From Toxoplasma gondii ME49 (Eukaryota; Apicomplexa; Conoidasida; Eucoccidiorida; Sarcocystidae): a stretch of DNA of 64,000 nt. The position numbers were made by a program, and so were the translations under genes. The notes below the pieces were generated by a model. The model was not told the DNA's origin. It made no database searches and worked only from the letters and a program-made list of their open reading frames with translations. Shown here one piece after another: positions 1 through 12,528 of the stretch; the stretch's first letter is position 1, and every line of letters begins with the position of its first letter. Where the stretch lies: the NCBI RefSeq assembly GCF_000006565.2, contig NC_031477.1, positions 164,141 through 228,140 on the forward strand, in the 5' to 3' direction.

Positions 1-820
1 TCGTTTCTCAGTATTGCACTGTTCTCCTAGACACCTAGTGAATCAAGTCTTATATCCGATATGGAACCCACGTCGCCCCAACGTCACACGCTAACTGCAA
101 GCCATGCGATATACTCACCCTACGCCGCCAGACAAACCCCAACAAGCCCTCTCCCCTTCACAGTCGCTGCACGGAGCGGGTCACGCGAAGCGACCGTGAG
201 CGCTGTGATCTCGCCTTTTTCTACTCCACCCTCACCCGGAAACTACAGTCGACACCGAAACCCAGCGGTAACGCCGACAGGGAGACGGGTCTCTGACGTC
301 AACCGTGCAGACCGATACAGGAACAGGCATCGCGACAGCCAGCACACAGTGCGTGCGCTCCGCAGACGCAGTTCCGACGGCGCGCCCGCCGTAACACGCA
401 ACAGATCCCACGCATCCTTGCAGCACTCTGCCGTCATACACAGCGCTGGTGCGTCACTCGTGGAGGTTGTCTCAAACTTTGCAGGGCGGCGCATCTGGCC
501 GGACTGGGTGGTCTCTTGCGACTGGCTCGACCTGAATTCAGGTCTTCCACAACAGTAATTTCCGCCCCGCTGCCCATACTGCCTCGAGCTGGAGCAGCAT
601 ACCGCGACAGGCTACCGTCGGAACAGATGTTCTGCAGCAGAGATGCGAAGGAGTCCCCCCGTGTCCAGCTGTTTGTGTGGCGAGTGCCAGTGCAGCGACA
701 GAAACATGAGACGCCCCATCAACGGGCCTGAGTGGCGTAGCCTGCTAGAGGCCGTTCCGAAGAATCGCGTCCGCCGCCAGCCGCTGCAGTCATCAGCACA
801 TTGGACAGCGTATCTAGGCT
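1..820 (+). repeat. Satellite module A, copy 1
   Basis: First copy of module A. It matches 1755-2440 nearly base for base until about 820, where the copies diverge. It contains an open frame at 61-558 that recurs in other copies and has no recognisable domain. A perfect 16-bp palindrome lies at 529-544. Confidence 0.85.
529..544. repeat. Perfect 16-bp palindrome in module A
   Basis: GACCTGAATTCAGGTC is its own reverse complement. Related inverted repeats sit at the equivalent place at 2144-2159, 5130-5145, 9000-9016, 10606-10621 and 13258-13273. The outer arms (GACCT/AGGTC) are largely kept while the centre drifts. Confidence 0.8.
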
Positions 821-1060
821 GGTGATCTGCATTCGTGGCGTGTAGACAGTGTCTCGAATAGCGTACTGCTGGACCCTGTAAATGTCAGACATGTTTCGCA
901 AAAGTGCGTCATATCGTCATTAAGCCCAATGAAGCCACATAACATACGCAAATGATAATTTGATTCGAAAAGGGTGGCACCAAATATAAGCACGGCAGCA
1001 CACTACTCCCCCCCATTTGTTACACCATCCGGTGCACGCGCTCAACCCACATCTTTCTTT

Positions 1061-1734
1061 TAGTCATATCGTCCACACACGACAACACCTGAGATCCTCC
1101 TCATGGTCCGCCTCCTCGTAGACTCTCACACCCTACAGAAGTAAACTTCGATTGGAATTGCCTCTGCAGTCCAGGTGCATATACTCCAAAACTACCTTTG
1201 CTAAGGTAGTTTGCGCCTCCCTCGCAAGAAACTCTAACGCGAAACACAAATCACACAGTCAATATTCGTTTGGAAAATACACCCACAACATGCATGTCCT
1301 CTCTTCCGGCAGTCTGTTAGCCCCAGCTATCGGCCAGGGCCATGCCTTCGTCCACGGCGACGTATTCTGTACTACAGCGGTAATCCCCTTTGCCGACTCT
1401 GTGAAGAATGCTTACAGTCTGGTGGTGAGACCGAGACCCGATCCTCCGCATATTTGAGAAGACGTCACATCGTCGCCTCTCTGCACGCCTCTGCCTCCCA
1501 CTGACCAGGACGGTAAAGCGGTCCTCAATCTCTTCCACCTCACCGGCACAGACGTCCACAAGCCGTCCCCCGTCTTCGATCACTGCCGGCAAACCGTGAG
1601 TCACTTGCGCACACATGTACAATGCTGGATCCAAACCAAGTGACATACCTATACGAGCAAGGGAGTGTTCATATAAACCCAGAGCCAAAACAGGGTGCGC
1701 CCTATCACAACGGAATCGGCCCATGGTCCCATGG
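1061..1734 (+). repeat. Satellite module B, copy 1 (cut by gap)
   Basis: Module B sequence shared with 2664-2996, 5643-6400 and 11179-11928. It runs into a 20-base N gap, after which module A resumes in mid-unit. The rest of module B and the following C sequence are therefore missing or collapsed here. Confidence 0.85.
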
Positions 1735-1754
1735 NNNNNNNNNNNNNNNNNNNN
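1735..1754. other. Assembly gap (20 N)
   Basis: Run of 20 unknown bases joining the middle of module B to the middle of module A. By comparison with the continuous unit at 4608-7403, the real missing stretch is probably over 1 kb, so coordinates here are not physical distances. Confidence 0.95.
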
Positions 1755-2440
1755 CAACAAGCCCTCTCCCCTTCACAGTCGCTGCACCTAGCGGGTCACG
1801 CGAAGCGACCGTGAGCGCTGTGATCTCGCCTTTTTCTACTCCACCCTCACCCGGAAACTACAGTCGACACCGAAACCCAGCGGTAACGCCGACAGGGAGA
1901 CGGGTCTCTGACGTCAACCGTGCAGACCGATACAGGAACAGGCATCGCGACAGCCAGCACACAGTGCGTGCGCTCCGCAGACGCAGTTCCGACGGCGCGC
2001 CCGCCGTAACACGCAACAGATCCCACGCATCCTTGCAGCACTCTGCCGTCATACACAGCGCTGGTGCGTCACTCGTGGAGGTTGTCTCAAACTTTGCAGG
2101 GCGGCGCATCTGGCCGGACTGGGTGGTCTCTTGCGACTGGCTCGACCTGGATTCAGGTCTTCCACAACAGTAATTTCCCCCCCGCTGCCCATACTGCCTC
2201 GAGCTGGAGCAGCATACCGCGACAGGCTACCGTCGGAACAGATGTTCTGCAGCAGAGATGCGAAGGAGTCCCCCCGTGTCCAGCTGTTTGTGTGGCGAGT
2301 GCCAGTGCAGCGACAGAAACATGAGACGCCCCATCAACGGGCCTGAGTGGCGTAGCCTGCCAGAGGCCGTTCCGAATAATCGCGTCCGCCGCCAGCCGCT
2401 GCAGTCATCAGCACATTGGACGGTGCATCTAGACTGGCGT
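1755..2440 (+). repeat. Satellite module A, copy 2 (5' truncated by gap)
   Basis: Near-identical to 142-820, with isolated substitutions. One substitution at the centre of the palindrome (2144-2159) breaks its perfect symmetry. Confidence 0.85.
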
Positions 2441-2549
2441 CCCGCCAACGCGGCATTTAGGCAATGTTTCAAATGGCGTACCTGCCCAATCTGGCGAAAA
2501 GACAGTGGCGACAAGATGTGGGAGCAGGTAGCTCTGATGCTCCCAAGCC

Positions 2550-2996
2550 GAACAAAATAAACAGCAAATGGCATGATCCCAAGACCGCAACAAGACGTAC
2601 CATCACCCGAATCCATGACGCAGCATCATTCCGTTCAGCACACGCGCTAAACACACGTGATTCATCTAGTCATATCGTCCACACACGACAACACCTGAGA
2701 TCCTCCTCATGGTCCGCCTCCTCGTAGACTCTCACACCCTACAGAAGTAAACTTCGATTGGAATTGCCTCTGCAGTCCAGGTGCATATACTCCAAAACTA
2801 CCTTTGCTAAGGTAGTTTGCGCCTCCCTCGCAAGAAACTCTAACGCGAAACACAAATCACACAGTCAATATTCGTTTGGAAAATACACCCACAACATGCA
2901 TGTCCTCTCTTCCGGCAGTCTGTTAGCCCCAGCTATCGGCCAGGGCCATGCCTTCGTCCACGGCGATGTATTCTGTACTACAGTGGTAATCCCCTG
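2550..2996 (+). repeat. Satellite module B, copy 2 (partial)
   Basis: Matches 5520-5968, including the segment at 2560-2700. It departs from the other B copies after about 2996. Confidence 0.8.
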
Positions 2997-3997
2997 TGCT
3001 GCTCTGCTCAGGTCACCTACACACTGGTTGTAGGAAAAAGCCTCCACAGTCTCAGCTACATGGCGAGGTCGCGACTTCAGCTCTCTTCGCTACTGGATTC
3101 TACTGAGCCAGATGGTGAATCGCCCTTCAATCGTTTCTACCGCACCGGCACAGACGTCCACGCACCAATGAAGACAATTTGCCCCTTCCGTCTTTTAGTG
3201 CCGAGATGATATTTTGTCCGGTCGATTACTACTCCACGCCGCCTGTCATGCAAGAAAGACCGCCGGAAAATCATAAGTCACGTAAGTACAGGTCTAGATC
3301 AAAGGAAACTGGGTCTTTAGACGAACAACAGAGTACACATAGAAGCCAGTAACTTTTCCCTACACAATTTCAGTCCTGATGTGCCGAATCCAGCATGCTC
3401 ACTCAGACACGCCTGTTTGACCATGGACGTGGACTACTTTGTGGTTGTGCTGAGCACTTCCATACGAAACCATGCCTAAAGCTCACGCCCTCGACCTGCA
3501 TGGGTACGCCAAACCGCAGTTAATAAAGATGCACAGCAGTTCGGCTGGAGTTCCCCTCAAGCTCGCACATATATCCGCACCAAGCGGCCCGTAAAACTTT
3601 TCCACCGTTATACGCTGCCACCGTCCTTCCTGCACATCCTGCTACGAAACCTACATTTCGTGTCCCGCAATTCGTCACACAGCTTGTACCCTGCTGGATG
3701 CTTTGTCATAGAGTTCGTCAACACTTTCAGGCCACGAACTCCTGCGCCTTCTTTAGCACCGAATTGCGAACAGCCTACTGCGTCGATCTGAAAATGCAAG
3801 GCAAAACATCGCAGGAGGACACATTCAGCAAACATATCCAGATGTTACTACAGCCGTGAACTGACACAGATATAATGGAATCCGGATGTCACCCTGTCCC
3901 TCTCTAAATACACGCTTCCCCAAACGCAACCCATCACAGTCGCTAAGCCCATATACCGATCCAAATACGCGGCCACCGATCTGAAATCAATCAAGTT

Positions 3998-4607
3998 CCA
4001 CACGTCCTCCGCTCTCCACACGGCAACATCCCGTCACTCGCTGACCCCCTCAAGTGCACATGAGTAGCCCCAGAGCACCAGAAAGTAAAAGCCAGCCTTG
4101 TCCCACCTCTTGCTGCTGTAGTACTCACGCGCCCACCCCTCATCCGTAGAGTACTGCGGGGTCTGCTTCCTATCAAGCAAGGGAAAGAACCGCCTGCACC
4201 CTCCAACCCTCCACTTCCACACCGCATCACAACACGTGCCCCCCCCCCGCCACCCGCTCGGCAATCCTGAGTCACTCATTTCCTCCTCCGCAGCGTCTCC
4301 GCAGCCCCGGCACACACTGTCTACGATGCACCTACAGCCTGTGCAGGAAGACCACAATCCAGCAGACACTTCATGTAGACACAACTGCGACCGCCTGCCA
4401 CACGTCCCCTCACTAAAATGATACTAATGAGAGGCGCCAGACGCCTCGTTCCTCTCTAGCCACGCCTCTCATGTCTGACATCAACACGCAGTGCACACGC
4501 ACCGAGACAAAACACAATATCTGCACATCCGCGATACGCCTCTCAGACCGAGACCACCGCAAGGGCATATGTGCGTGTGCAGTCTCAGTGACCCACACAG
4601 CCACCAT
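3998..4607 (+). repeat. Satellite module C, copy 1
   Basis: Shared with 6956-7403 and 12529-12733. It contains a short poly-C run near 4241, includes a segment related to the diverged monomer at 8830-8990, and joins directly to module A at 4608. Confidence 0.85.
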
Positions 4608-5330
4608 GTTCGTTTCTCAGTATTGCACTGTTCTCCTAGACACCTAGTGAATCAAGTCTTATATCCGATATGGAACCCACGTCGCCCCAACGTCACACGC
4701 TAACTGCAAGCCATGCGATATACTCACCCTACGCCGCCAGACAAACCCCAACAAGCCCTATCCCCTTCACAGTAGCTGCACGGAGCGGGTCACGCGAAGC
4801 GACCGTGAGCGCGTGATCTCGCCTTTTTCTACTCCACCCTCACCCGGAAACTACAGTCGACACCGAAACCCAGCGGTAACGCCGACAGGGAGACGGGTCT
4901 CTGACGTCAACCGTGCAGACCGATACAGGAACAGGCATGACGATCGCCGACACGCAGCGCCTTTGCGCAGCAGACGCAGTTTGGGCAACACCGTAAAACG
5001 CCCAAATGAGTTTCCGCATTCTTAGCATTCCGCAGTCATACACAGCGCAGGTGACAATCGTGACAGTCTCCTTTAGATTTCGCAGCGTGGCGCATCTGGC
5101 CGGATTAGGTGGTCTCTTGCGACGGGCGTGACCTGAGCTTAGGTCGCCTGCACCAGCAGCGTTATCGCCTCTGCTCACTTTCTCAGTCTGGGAAAATACG
5201 CTGCTCGGCGCATGCGTTCGCTGCATTCGATACGTGAGACAACGTTTACCGTCCTGTGGTGTTTGTGCAAGGTTTTTGCGTGATGCCGCAGCTAGAAGGC
5301 GCCACGCCAACGCCCGACATTGGCCAATTT
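4608..5330 (+). repeat. Satellite module A, copy 3 (variant 3' half)
   Basis: The first about 330 bases match the other A copies. From about 4937 the sequence switches to a second A subtype that is also seen at 10415 and 13065, so at least two A variants are interspersed. Confidence 0.85.
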
Positions 5331-5519
5331 CTGCGCCACTAGACAGATACTGGAAGTATGGCGCCCGCCGCCACCCGCTGTAGTCACCAGCATGCTGAAC
5401 AGTACACCTAAGCTAGGCCCATCATACGACGGCTCTACAAAACGTCTCAAGCAACGTACCGCCTGACGCTGAGCAAGAACACAGGGATAATCACCTGCAG
5501 GATCATGTAGCTGTGATGC

Positions 5520-6420
5520 ACCAAAGCCGAACAAAATACACAGCAAATGGCATGATCCCAAGACCGCAACAAGACGTACCATCACCCGAATCCATGACGC
5601 AGCATCATTCCGTTCAGCACACGCGCTAAACACACGTGATTCATCTAGTCATATCGTCCACACACGACAACACCTGAGATCCTCCTCATGGTCCGCCTCC
5701 TCGTAGACTCTCACACCCTACAGAAGTAAACTTCGATTGGAATTGCCTCTGCAGTCCAGGTGCATATACTCCAAAACTACCTTTGCTAAGGTAGTTTGCG
5801 CCTCCCTCGCAAGAAACTCTAACGCGAAACACAAATCACACAGTCAATATTCGTTTGGAAAATACACCCACAACATGCATGTCCTCTCTTCCGGCAGTCT
5901 GTTAGCCCCAGCTATCGGCCAGGGCCATGCCTTCGTCCACGGCGACGTATTCTGTACTACAGCGGTAATCCCCTTTGTCGACTCTGTGAAGAATGCTTAC
6001 AGTCTGGTGGTGAGACCGAGACCCGATCCTCCGCATATTTGAGAAGACGTCACATCGTCGCCTCTCTGCACGCCTCTGCCTCCCACTGACCAGGACGGTA
6101 AAGCGGTCCTCAATCTCTTCCACCTCACCGGCACAGACGTCCACAAGCCGTCCCCCGTCTTCGACCACTGCCGGCAAACCGTGAGTCACTTGTGCACACA
6201 TGTACAATGCTGGATCCAAACCAAGTGACATACCTATACGAGCAAGGGAGTGTTCATATAAACCCAGAGCCAAAACAGGGTGCGCCCTATCACAACGGAA
6301 TCGGCCCATGTCCCATGGAGGCCCCCAAATCAAAAGCCTCCAACATCGTTCCCCGCATATGTGCAGCGCCCTCGCGCCGCGGATCCAGCACGCCCACTCA
6401 GACACACCTCTGACAACGCA
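5520..6420 (+). repeat. Satellite module B, copy 3
   Basis: The most complete uninterrupted B copy. It is followed by unit-specific sequence and then module C at about 6956. Confidence 0.85.
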
Positions 6421-6955
6421 CATGGACGCAGCTCCCTTCCGGCTGTCCTTATTAGATCCATCTAGGAGCCCCTGGCATTGACATACGTCCTCAAGCTGCA
6501 GTGGTAAGCCAAGTAATAACAAACCAACACACACAGCAATCCAGATGGAAGTCTTCTGAGCACTCGCCGGCAGCGCCCAGCAGCCTCCCCCTGCAGCAGT
6601 CCAAACTCCATACGCGTTCACCGTCTAACTTCTACATCCCACTCCGTGGTGTAATCCTGATGACCCACAACGTATCCCACACATTTCACCCTACTCAGTT
6701 CCTCGTCATCGCGTTGGTAACACAACAGAGCAATGAGCTATGATGACTTCTTCCACAACTGAATTTGTCTTTCCTACACTCGCGGCCTGACGACAGACAA
6801 TGTAGAGGTTGGAACCCGTTGCGAAAAGACACAGCTGTAACTACAGCCGAGGAAATCCAGTCGCGCCGCGGTGACATCGGAATCTCACCTCGTTCTTCTC
6901 TAGGCGCGTGCGTAAGACCAGCCAACGACCTACACGCACAGTCCGATGAACGCAC

Positions 6956-7403
6956 GACCCTCCGCCTTCATATCTCCGCCGCTCTTCACACCGCAACATC
7001 CCGTCACTCGCTGACCCCCTCAAGTGCACGTGAGTAGCCCCAGAGCACCAGAAAGTAAAAGCCAGCCTTGTCCCACCTCTTGCTGCTGTAGTACTCACGC
7101 GCCCACCCCTCATCCGTAGAGTACTGCGGGGTCTGCTTCCTATCAAGCAAGGGAAAGAACCGCCTGCACCCTCCAACCCCTCACTTCCACACCGCATCAC
7201 AACACGTGCCCCCCCCCCCCGCCACCCGCNNNNNNNNNNNNNNNNNNNNTCTCTAGCCACGCTCTTCATGTCTGACATCAACACGCAGTGCACACGCACC
7301 GAGACAAAACACAATATCTGCACATCCGCGATACGCCTCTCAGACCGAGACCACCGCAAGGGCATATGTGCGTGTGCAGTCTCCGTGACCCACACAGCCA
7401 CCA
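6956..7403 (+). repeat. Satellite module C, copy 2 (with gap)
   Basis: Matches 3998-4607, but a 20-base N gap at 7230-7249 follows a run of cytosines and removes part of the module. Confidence 0.85.
7230..7249. other. Assembly gap (20 N)
   Basis: Twenty unknown bases directly after a poly-C tract inside module C. The same place at 4260 in copy 1 continues for roughly 200 bases, so the gap is undersized. Confidence 0.95.
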
Positions 7404-7900
7404 TGTTCGTTTCTCAGTATTGCACTGTTCTTCTAGACACCTAGTGAATCAAGTCTTATATCCGATATGGAACCCACGTCGCCCCAACGTCACACGCTAA
7501 CTGCAAGCCATGCGATATACTCACCCTACGCCGCCAGACAAACCCCAACAAGCCCTCTCCCCTTCACAGTCGCTGCACGGAGCGGGTCACGCGAAGCGAC
7601 CGTGAGCGCTGTGATCTCGCCTTTTTCTACTCCACCCTCACCCGGAAACTACAGTCGACACCGAAACCCAGCGGTAACGCCGACAGGGAGACGGGTCTCT
7701 GACGTCAACCGTGCAGACCGATACAGGAACAGGCATCGCGACAGCCAGCACACAGTGCGTGCGCTCCGCAGACGCAGTTCCGACGGCGCGCCCGCCGTAA
7801 CACGCAACAGATCCCACGCATCCTTGCAGCACTCTGCCGCCATACACAGCGCTGGTGCGTCACTCGTGGAGGTTGTCTCAAACTTTGCAGGGCGGCGCAG
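7404..7900 (+). repeat. Satellite module A, copy 4
   Basis: Near-identical to 1-496, then leaves the repeat at about 7900. Its start defines the period of about 2.8 kb relative to 4608. Confidence 0.85.
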
Positions 7901-8559
7901 CCGGCCATAGTGGGCGGTATCATGCGCTTGCAGTGTCTTTGTTTGAGGCTGTCTGCAACAGCTGCTGAGCGGTTGTGCCTACCTCGGAGGTCTGAACGAA
8001 CACGCGGCGCGGGGGGAAGGACCAAGTGAGTAAGGTGGTGCGAGGCCCTCGCGTGCAGTGGCTGATATAGTTGGGAGGCGTTTTTTGAACATTTCCACCG
8101 TACAGGCCTAGAGAGAGTTCTGCCGTCCACATAACTTGCGGATTGAAAGCGGGGACGATCTATTGGCATGATTTCTACCTTTTCAGGCTTTCCTCCGCGA
8201 CACTACTTGAACGGTACGTCGCTCCTCAACGCTTCAAGGCAATCAAGTTGACTTTGCTCTGATCCGAAGGCCTTGTCCACGCGTACATCCTGCATTAGAC
8301 GATCAAGGTATAGAAGGGCACCGCGCCACCCAGAACGGAATTCAAAGGACAAGAACTGAAACGCCTGCCCAAGCGGCTAGCGACAAACCGCCACACTTCT
8401 TCCTCCACAGATCCCTTAATTTATGCATCTGCCTCACGAGCACGTCACACACATCCCGAAACATTTCCTGTCATCTTTGGCCTCAGAGTAACCGTCCTGG
8501 GGCTCTTACAACATTGCAGCTCTAATGCAGCAGCTACGTCTGTAGTCTAACAGCGAATC

Positions 8560-9170
8560 ACTTCTCTGGAACGGTATGCACCACCCTTGCGCATATACGG
8601 ACGCGGAATCTCCCCTATCTCATAATCATTGCTTTACCGTGACGCTCGCGCAGGCCCCAGCGTTCGCTACCGCCCGCCATCGCCCGTCAAGCCCTCCCGC
8701 TGCCCTAGGCTCTCACCCTTCAGCCTCAGCAATGTCACCGCAGCCTCAGCACGAACTCTCCATCCTGTACAAACAGCCTGCTCAGTCCCCGATGCACTTT
8801 CCCTACAACGTTCACCCTCAGCAACAGCTCTGCAGTGCCCGCATACACTGTCTATAATGAACCTACAATCTGAGCAGGAATAGCACAATCTAGCAGACAC
8901 CCCATGTCGAGAGAACTGCGATCGCCTGCCACACGTCCCTTCATTAACATGATTCGAATGAGAGACGCCATATTCCTCGTCCCTTTTGCGAACTGGCTTG
9001 ACCTGAGCCTTAGGTCGCCCGCAACAAGTGTTTTAGCCCCGCTGTGCATACTGCCTGAAGCTGAAGCAAGACGCCGCGCCATGCTGCCGACGGAACCGTG
9101 CGAACGCCGATACGGGAGATAAGGTTCCACGTTCAAAGAATGTTGCAGACTGTTCCCATGCGTTACCACA
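8560..9170 (+). repeat. Diverged satellite monomer
   Basis: Weakly but clearly related to module C (compare 8830-8990 with 4310-4470) and then to the 3' part of module A. It keeps the conserved inverted repeat at 9000-9016. It is an old, unhomogenised member of the family. Confidence 0.65.
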
Positions 9171-9179
9171 CACAACCAC

Positions 9180-10240
9180 GCCGAGCAATGGCGTTCGTCT
9201 GTGGTTGACTCGATATCACAAGCCGATTCGACGTAACAACATCCTTAGGCGGTCGTGAAGCTCATTTGTAGGCTTTATGACGCTACCGTATTGGTGGCCT
9301 GCCGCTCCTGAGATTACTCAAATCCTCAGGCAACGCACATTTTGACGCTGAAGAGGGGAAAGCAGAAAACAGCTGACTACGTGAACATATCACCCCGCCA
9401 ATTCGCCAGCCTACGGAGTTGACCGTATGTTCCAAAGACCGCGGGACCAGATAAGCTCACATCAGTCCCATTACACCACTTCACGACACACGCGTCGCCT
9501 CCGGACACACACGCTTACATACGACGCCACTTAGTGTCCTCCGTGTTGCCATTCTTGAGTCAATATCTCTAACTTTACGGTAGCCCACCACATATGAAAA
9601 GGCCTCTGCAGTATAGCAGCGTAATCCAGGGCTGTCTTCTCAGAGCTTCTACCACTGTTGACCTGTCCCCCTCATCAGCAAATGTCGAGCCCATAACCTG
9701 ACGCATCCTGGACTGTCCACCTACAGCCTGTCGGGGAAATCCAGTATCCATAGCTCAATCTGAGATTACTGTGATTATCCCAGTTCTGCCACGAGGCTGT
9801 TTGTCCCCTTGCCACGTATGGTTCTGGATGTGCAGTGTCAATAAAAAATATGACAACTACTCCCGATGGTCGTCAAACCTGGGGTCGACATCACATCTAT
9901 TTCAGTATTCTTACGGGCATCCATCTCAAGCGATGCGTTTTCTGGTCGCGCTATGCAACTGGCAAAAAGTGTGTACATCACATACGGAACCCGTCACAAC
10001 ATCCTGAGACAGACCGCTTTACTAATCAGCGAGCCATAAAATAAACATAATCAGCCACAGATCCACGACGTATACACAAGCATCGGCACGCACTACCCAC
10101 ATTCGATCTGAACAGCTGACCGGTTCGCTGCCACCCACTTTCGCCATCGGTGTCGTCCCACACTCACACGATGATTGCGTGCATGATTGAGTCAGGATCT
10201 GGAAATCAAGCATCCGGAAACCAACACACACCATCAACCT
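9180..10240. other. Array-internal stretch without recognised feature
   Basis: About 1 kb between diverged satellite and the next module A fragment. I see no conserved ORF, RNA gene or close match to the other modules. It may be decayed satellite. Confidence 0.5.
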
Positions 10241-10249
10241 CCCTGCAGT

Positions 10250-10640
10250 CGCTGCACGGAGCGGGTCACGCGAAGCGACCGTGAGCGCGTGATCTCGCCT
10301 TTTTCTACTCCACCCTCACCCGTAAAATACAGTCGACACCGAAACCCAGCGGTAACGCCGACAGGGAGACGGGTCTCTGACGTCAACCGTGCAGACCGAT
10401 ACAGGAACAGGCATGACGATCGCCGACACGCAGCGCCTTTGCGCAGCAGACGCAGTTTGGGCAACACAGTAGAACGCCCAAATGAGTTTCCGCATTCTTA
10501 GCATTCCGCAGTCATACACAGCGCAGGTGACAATCGTGACAGTCTCCTTTAGATTTCGCAGGGTGGCGCAGCTGGCCGGATTGGGTGGTCTCTTGCGACG
10601 GGCGTGACCTGAGCCTAGGTCACCTGCACCAGCAGCGTTA
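10250..10640 (+). repeat. Satellite module A, copy 5 (5' truncated)
   Basis: Begins abruptly inside module A and carries the second subtype of the 3' half, as at 4937 and 13065. The inverted repeat is at 10606-10621. Confidence 0.8.
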
Positions 10641-11149
10641 TCGCGTCTGCTCACATTCTCAATCTGCGAGAATACTCAGTCTGTGGCAAGCTTGCGCTAC
10701 ATTCGATAAGGGAGGCAACCCTCATCCAGAGGTGTCTGCTCATGATTCCATTGCGATGTCACAGCTAAAGCGTGCGACACCAATGCACATAGCACGCCTA
10801 CATCGCATGTGTACAAATGATGGTATTTCAGATATAGGCTGCATACCATTCGCGCTATGTCATCTGTATTTGATGCATCACGTCCGTCGCCAGTCGCTGT
10901 GATCGTTAGCATGGTGGAATAAGTGCGCCTACACTAGTGCCTCCTAACCCCAACATTTTACACAGTGTCTCAGGTTGCATACATTTTCCAGCTGTCGACA
11001 AACCAGTGCCACCAGCAGGCTCGGCAACGTAGTCATGACGCCCGATCAAGGTGTCAAGAAAACGCGATCAACGGATTGATCCCAAAGCAGCCACACCAAA
11101 ATATAATCACACCAGCGCGCAACAACAACACATGTATTACACCCTCCGG

Positions 11150-11928
11150 TGCACGCGCTCAACCCACATCTTTCTTTTAGTCATATCGTCCACACACGAC
11201 AACACCTGAGATCCTCCTCATGGTCCGCCTCCTCGTAGACTCTCACACCCTACAGAAGTAAACTTCGATTGGAATTGCCTCTGCAGTCCAGGTGCATATA
11301 CTCCAAAACTACCTTTGCTAAGGTAGTTTGCGCCTCCCTCGCAAGAAACTCTAACGCGAAACACAAATCACACAGTCAATATTCGTTTGGAAAATACACC
11401 CACAACATGCATGTCCTCTCTTCCGGCAGTCTGTTAGCCCCAGCTATCGGCCAGGGCCATGCCTTCGTCCACGGCGACGTATTCTGTACTACAGCGGTAA
11501 TCCCCTTTGCCGACTCTGTGAAGAATGCTTACAGTCTGGTGGTGAGACCGAGACCCGATCCTCCGCATATTTGAGAAGACGTCACATCGTCGCCTCTCTG
11601 CACGCCTCTGCCTCCCACTGACCAGGACGGTAAAGCGGTCCTCAATCTCTTCCACCTCAACTGCACAGACGTCCACAAGCCGTCCCCCGTCTTCGACCAC
11701 TGCCGGCAAACCGTGAGTCACTTGCGCACACATGTACAATGCTGGGTCCAAACCAAGTGACATACCTATACGAGCAAGGGAGTGTTCATATAAACCCAGA
11801 GCCAAAACAGGGTGCGCCCTATCACAACGGAATCGGCCCATGTCCCATGGAGGCCCCCAAATCAAAAGCCTCCAACATCGTTCCCCGAATATGTGCAGCG
11901 CCCTCGCGCCGCGGATCCAGCACGCCCA
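11150..11928 (+). repeat. Satellite module B, copy 4
   Basis: Nearly identical to 5630-6400 and interrupted by the 600-base N gap. Confidence 0.85.
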
Positions 11929-12528
11929 NNNNNNNNNNNNNNNNNNNNNNNNNNNNNNNNNNNNNNNNNNNNNNNNNNNNNNNNNNNNNNNNNNNNNNNN
12001 NNNNNNNNNNNNNNNNNNNNNNNNNNNNNNNNNNNNNNNNNNNNNNNNNNNNNNNNNNNNNNNNNNNNNNNNNNNNNNNNNNNNNNNNNNNNNNNNNNNN
12101 NNNNNNNNNNNNNNNNNNNNNNNNNNNNNNNNNNNNNNNNNNNNNNNNNNNNNNNNNNNNNNNNNNNNNNNNNNNNNNNNNNNNNNNNNNNNNNNNNNNN
12201 NNNNNNNNNNNNNNNNNNNNNNNNNNNNNNNNNNNNNNNNNNNNNNNNNNNNNNNNNNNNNNNNNNNNNNNNNNNNNNNNNNNNNNNNNNNNNNNNNNNN
12301 NNNNNNNNNNNNNNNNNNNNNNNNNNNNNNNNNNNNNNNNNNNNNNNNNNNNNNNNNNNNNNNNNNNNNNNNNNNNNNNNNNNNNNNNNNNNNNNNNNNN
12401 NNNNNNNNNNNNNNNNNNNNNNNNNNNNNNNNNNNNNNNNNNNNNNNNNNNNNNNNNNNNNNNNNNNNNNNNNNNNNNNNNNNNNNNNNNNNNNNNNNNN
12501 NNNNNNNNNNNNNNNNNNNNNNNNNNNN
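11929..12528. other. Assembly gap (600 N)
   Basis: Six hundred unknown bases between module B and the end of module C. ORFs running through it are meaningless. The continuous unit suggests that about 1.2 kb should separate these modules. Confidence 0.95.

Noticed and set aside
61..558. 165-codon ORF repeated in module A copies (also 1622-2173, 7467-7910, 12797-13153)
   Set aside because: Recurrence follows from satellite copying. Copies differ in frame and end, there is no domain, and the composition (Arg/Ser-rich in all frames) is that of GC-rich satellite.
1152..1457. 101-codon ORF shared by module B copies (also 2758, 5737, 11269)
   Set aside because: Begins with TTG rather than ATG and truncates in one copy. 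Conserved only because the DNA repeat is conserved.
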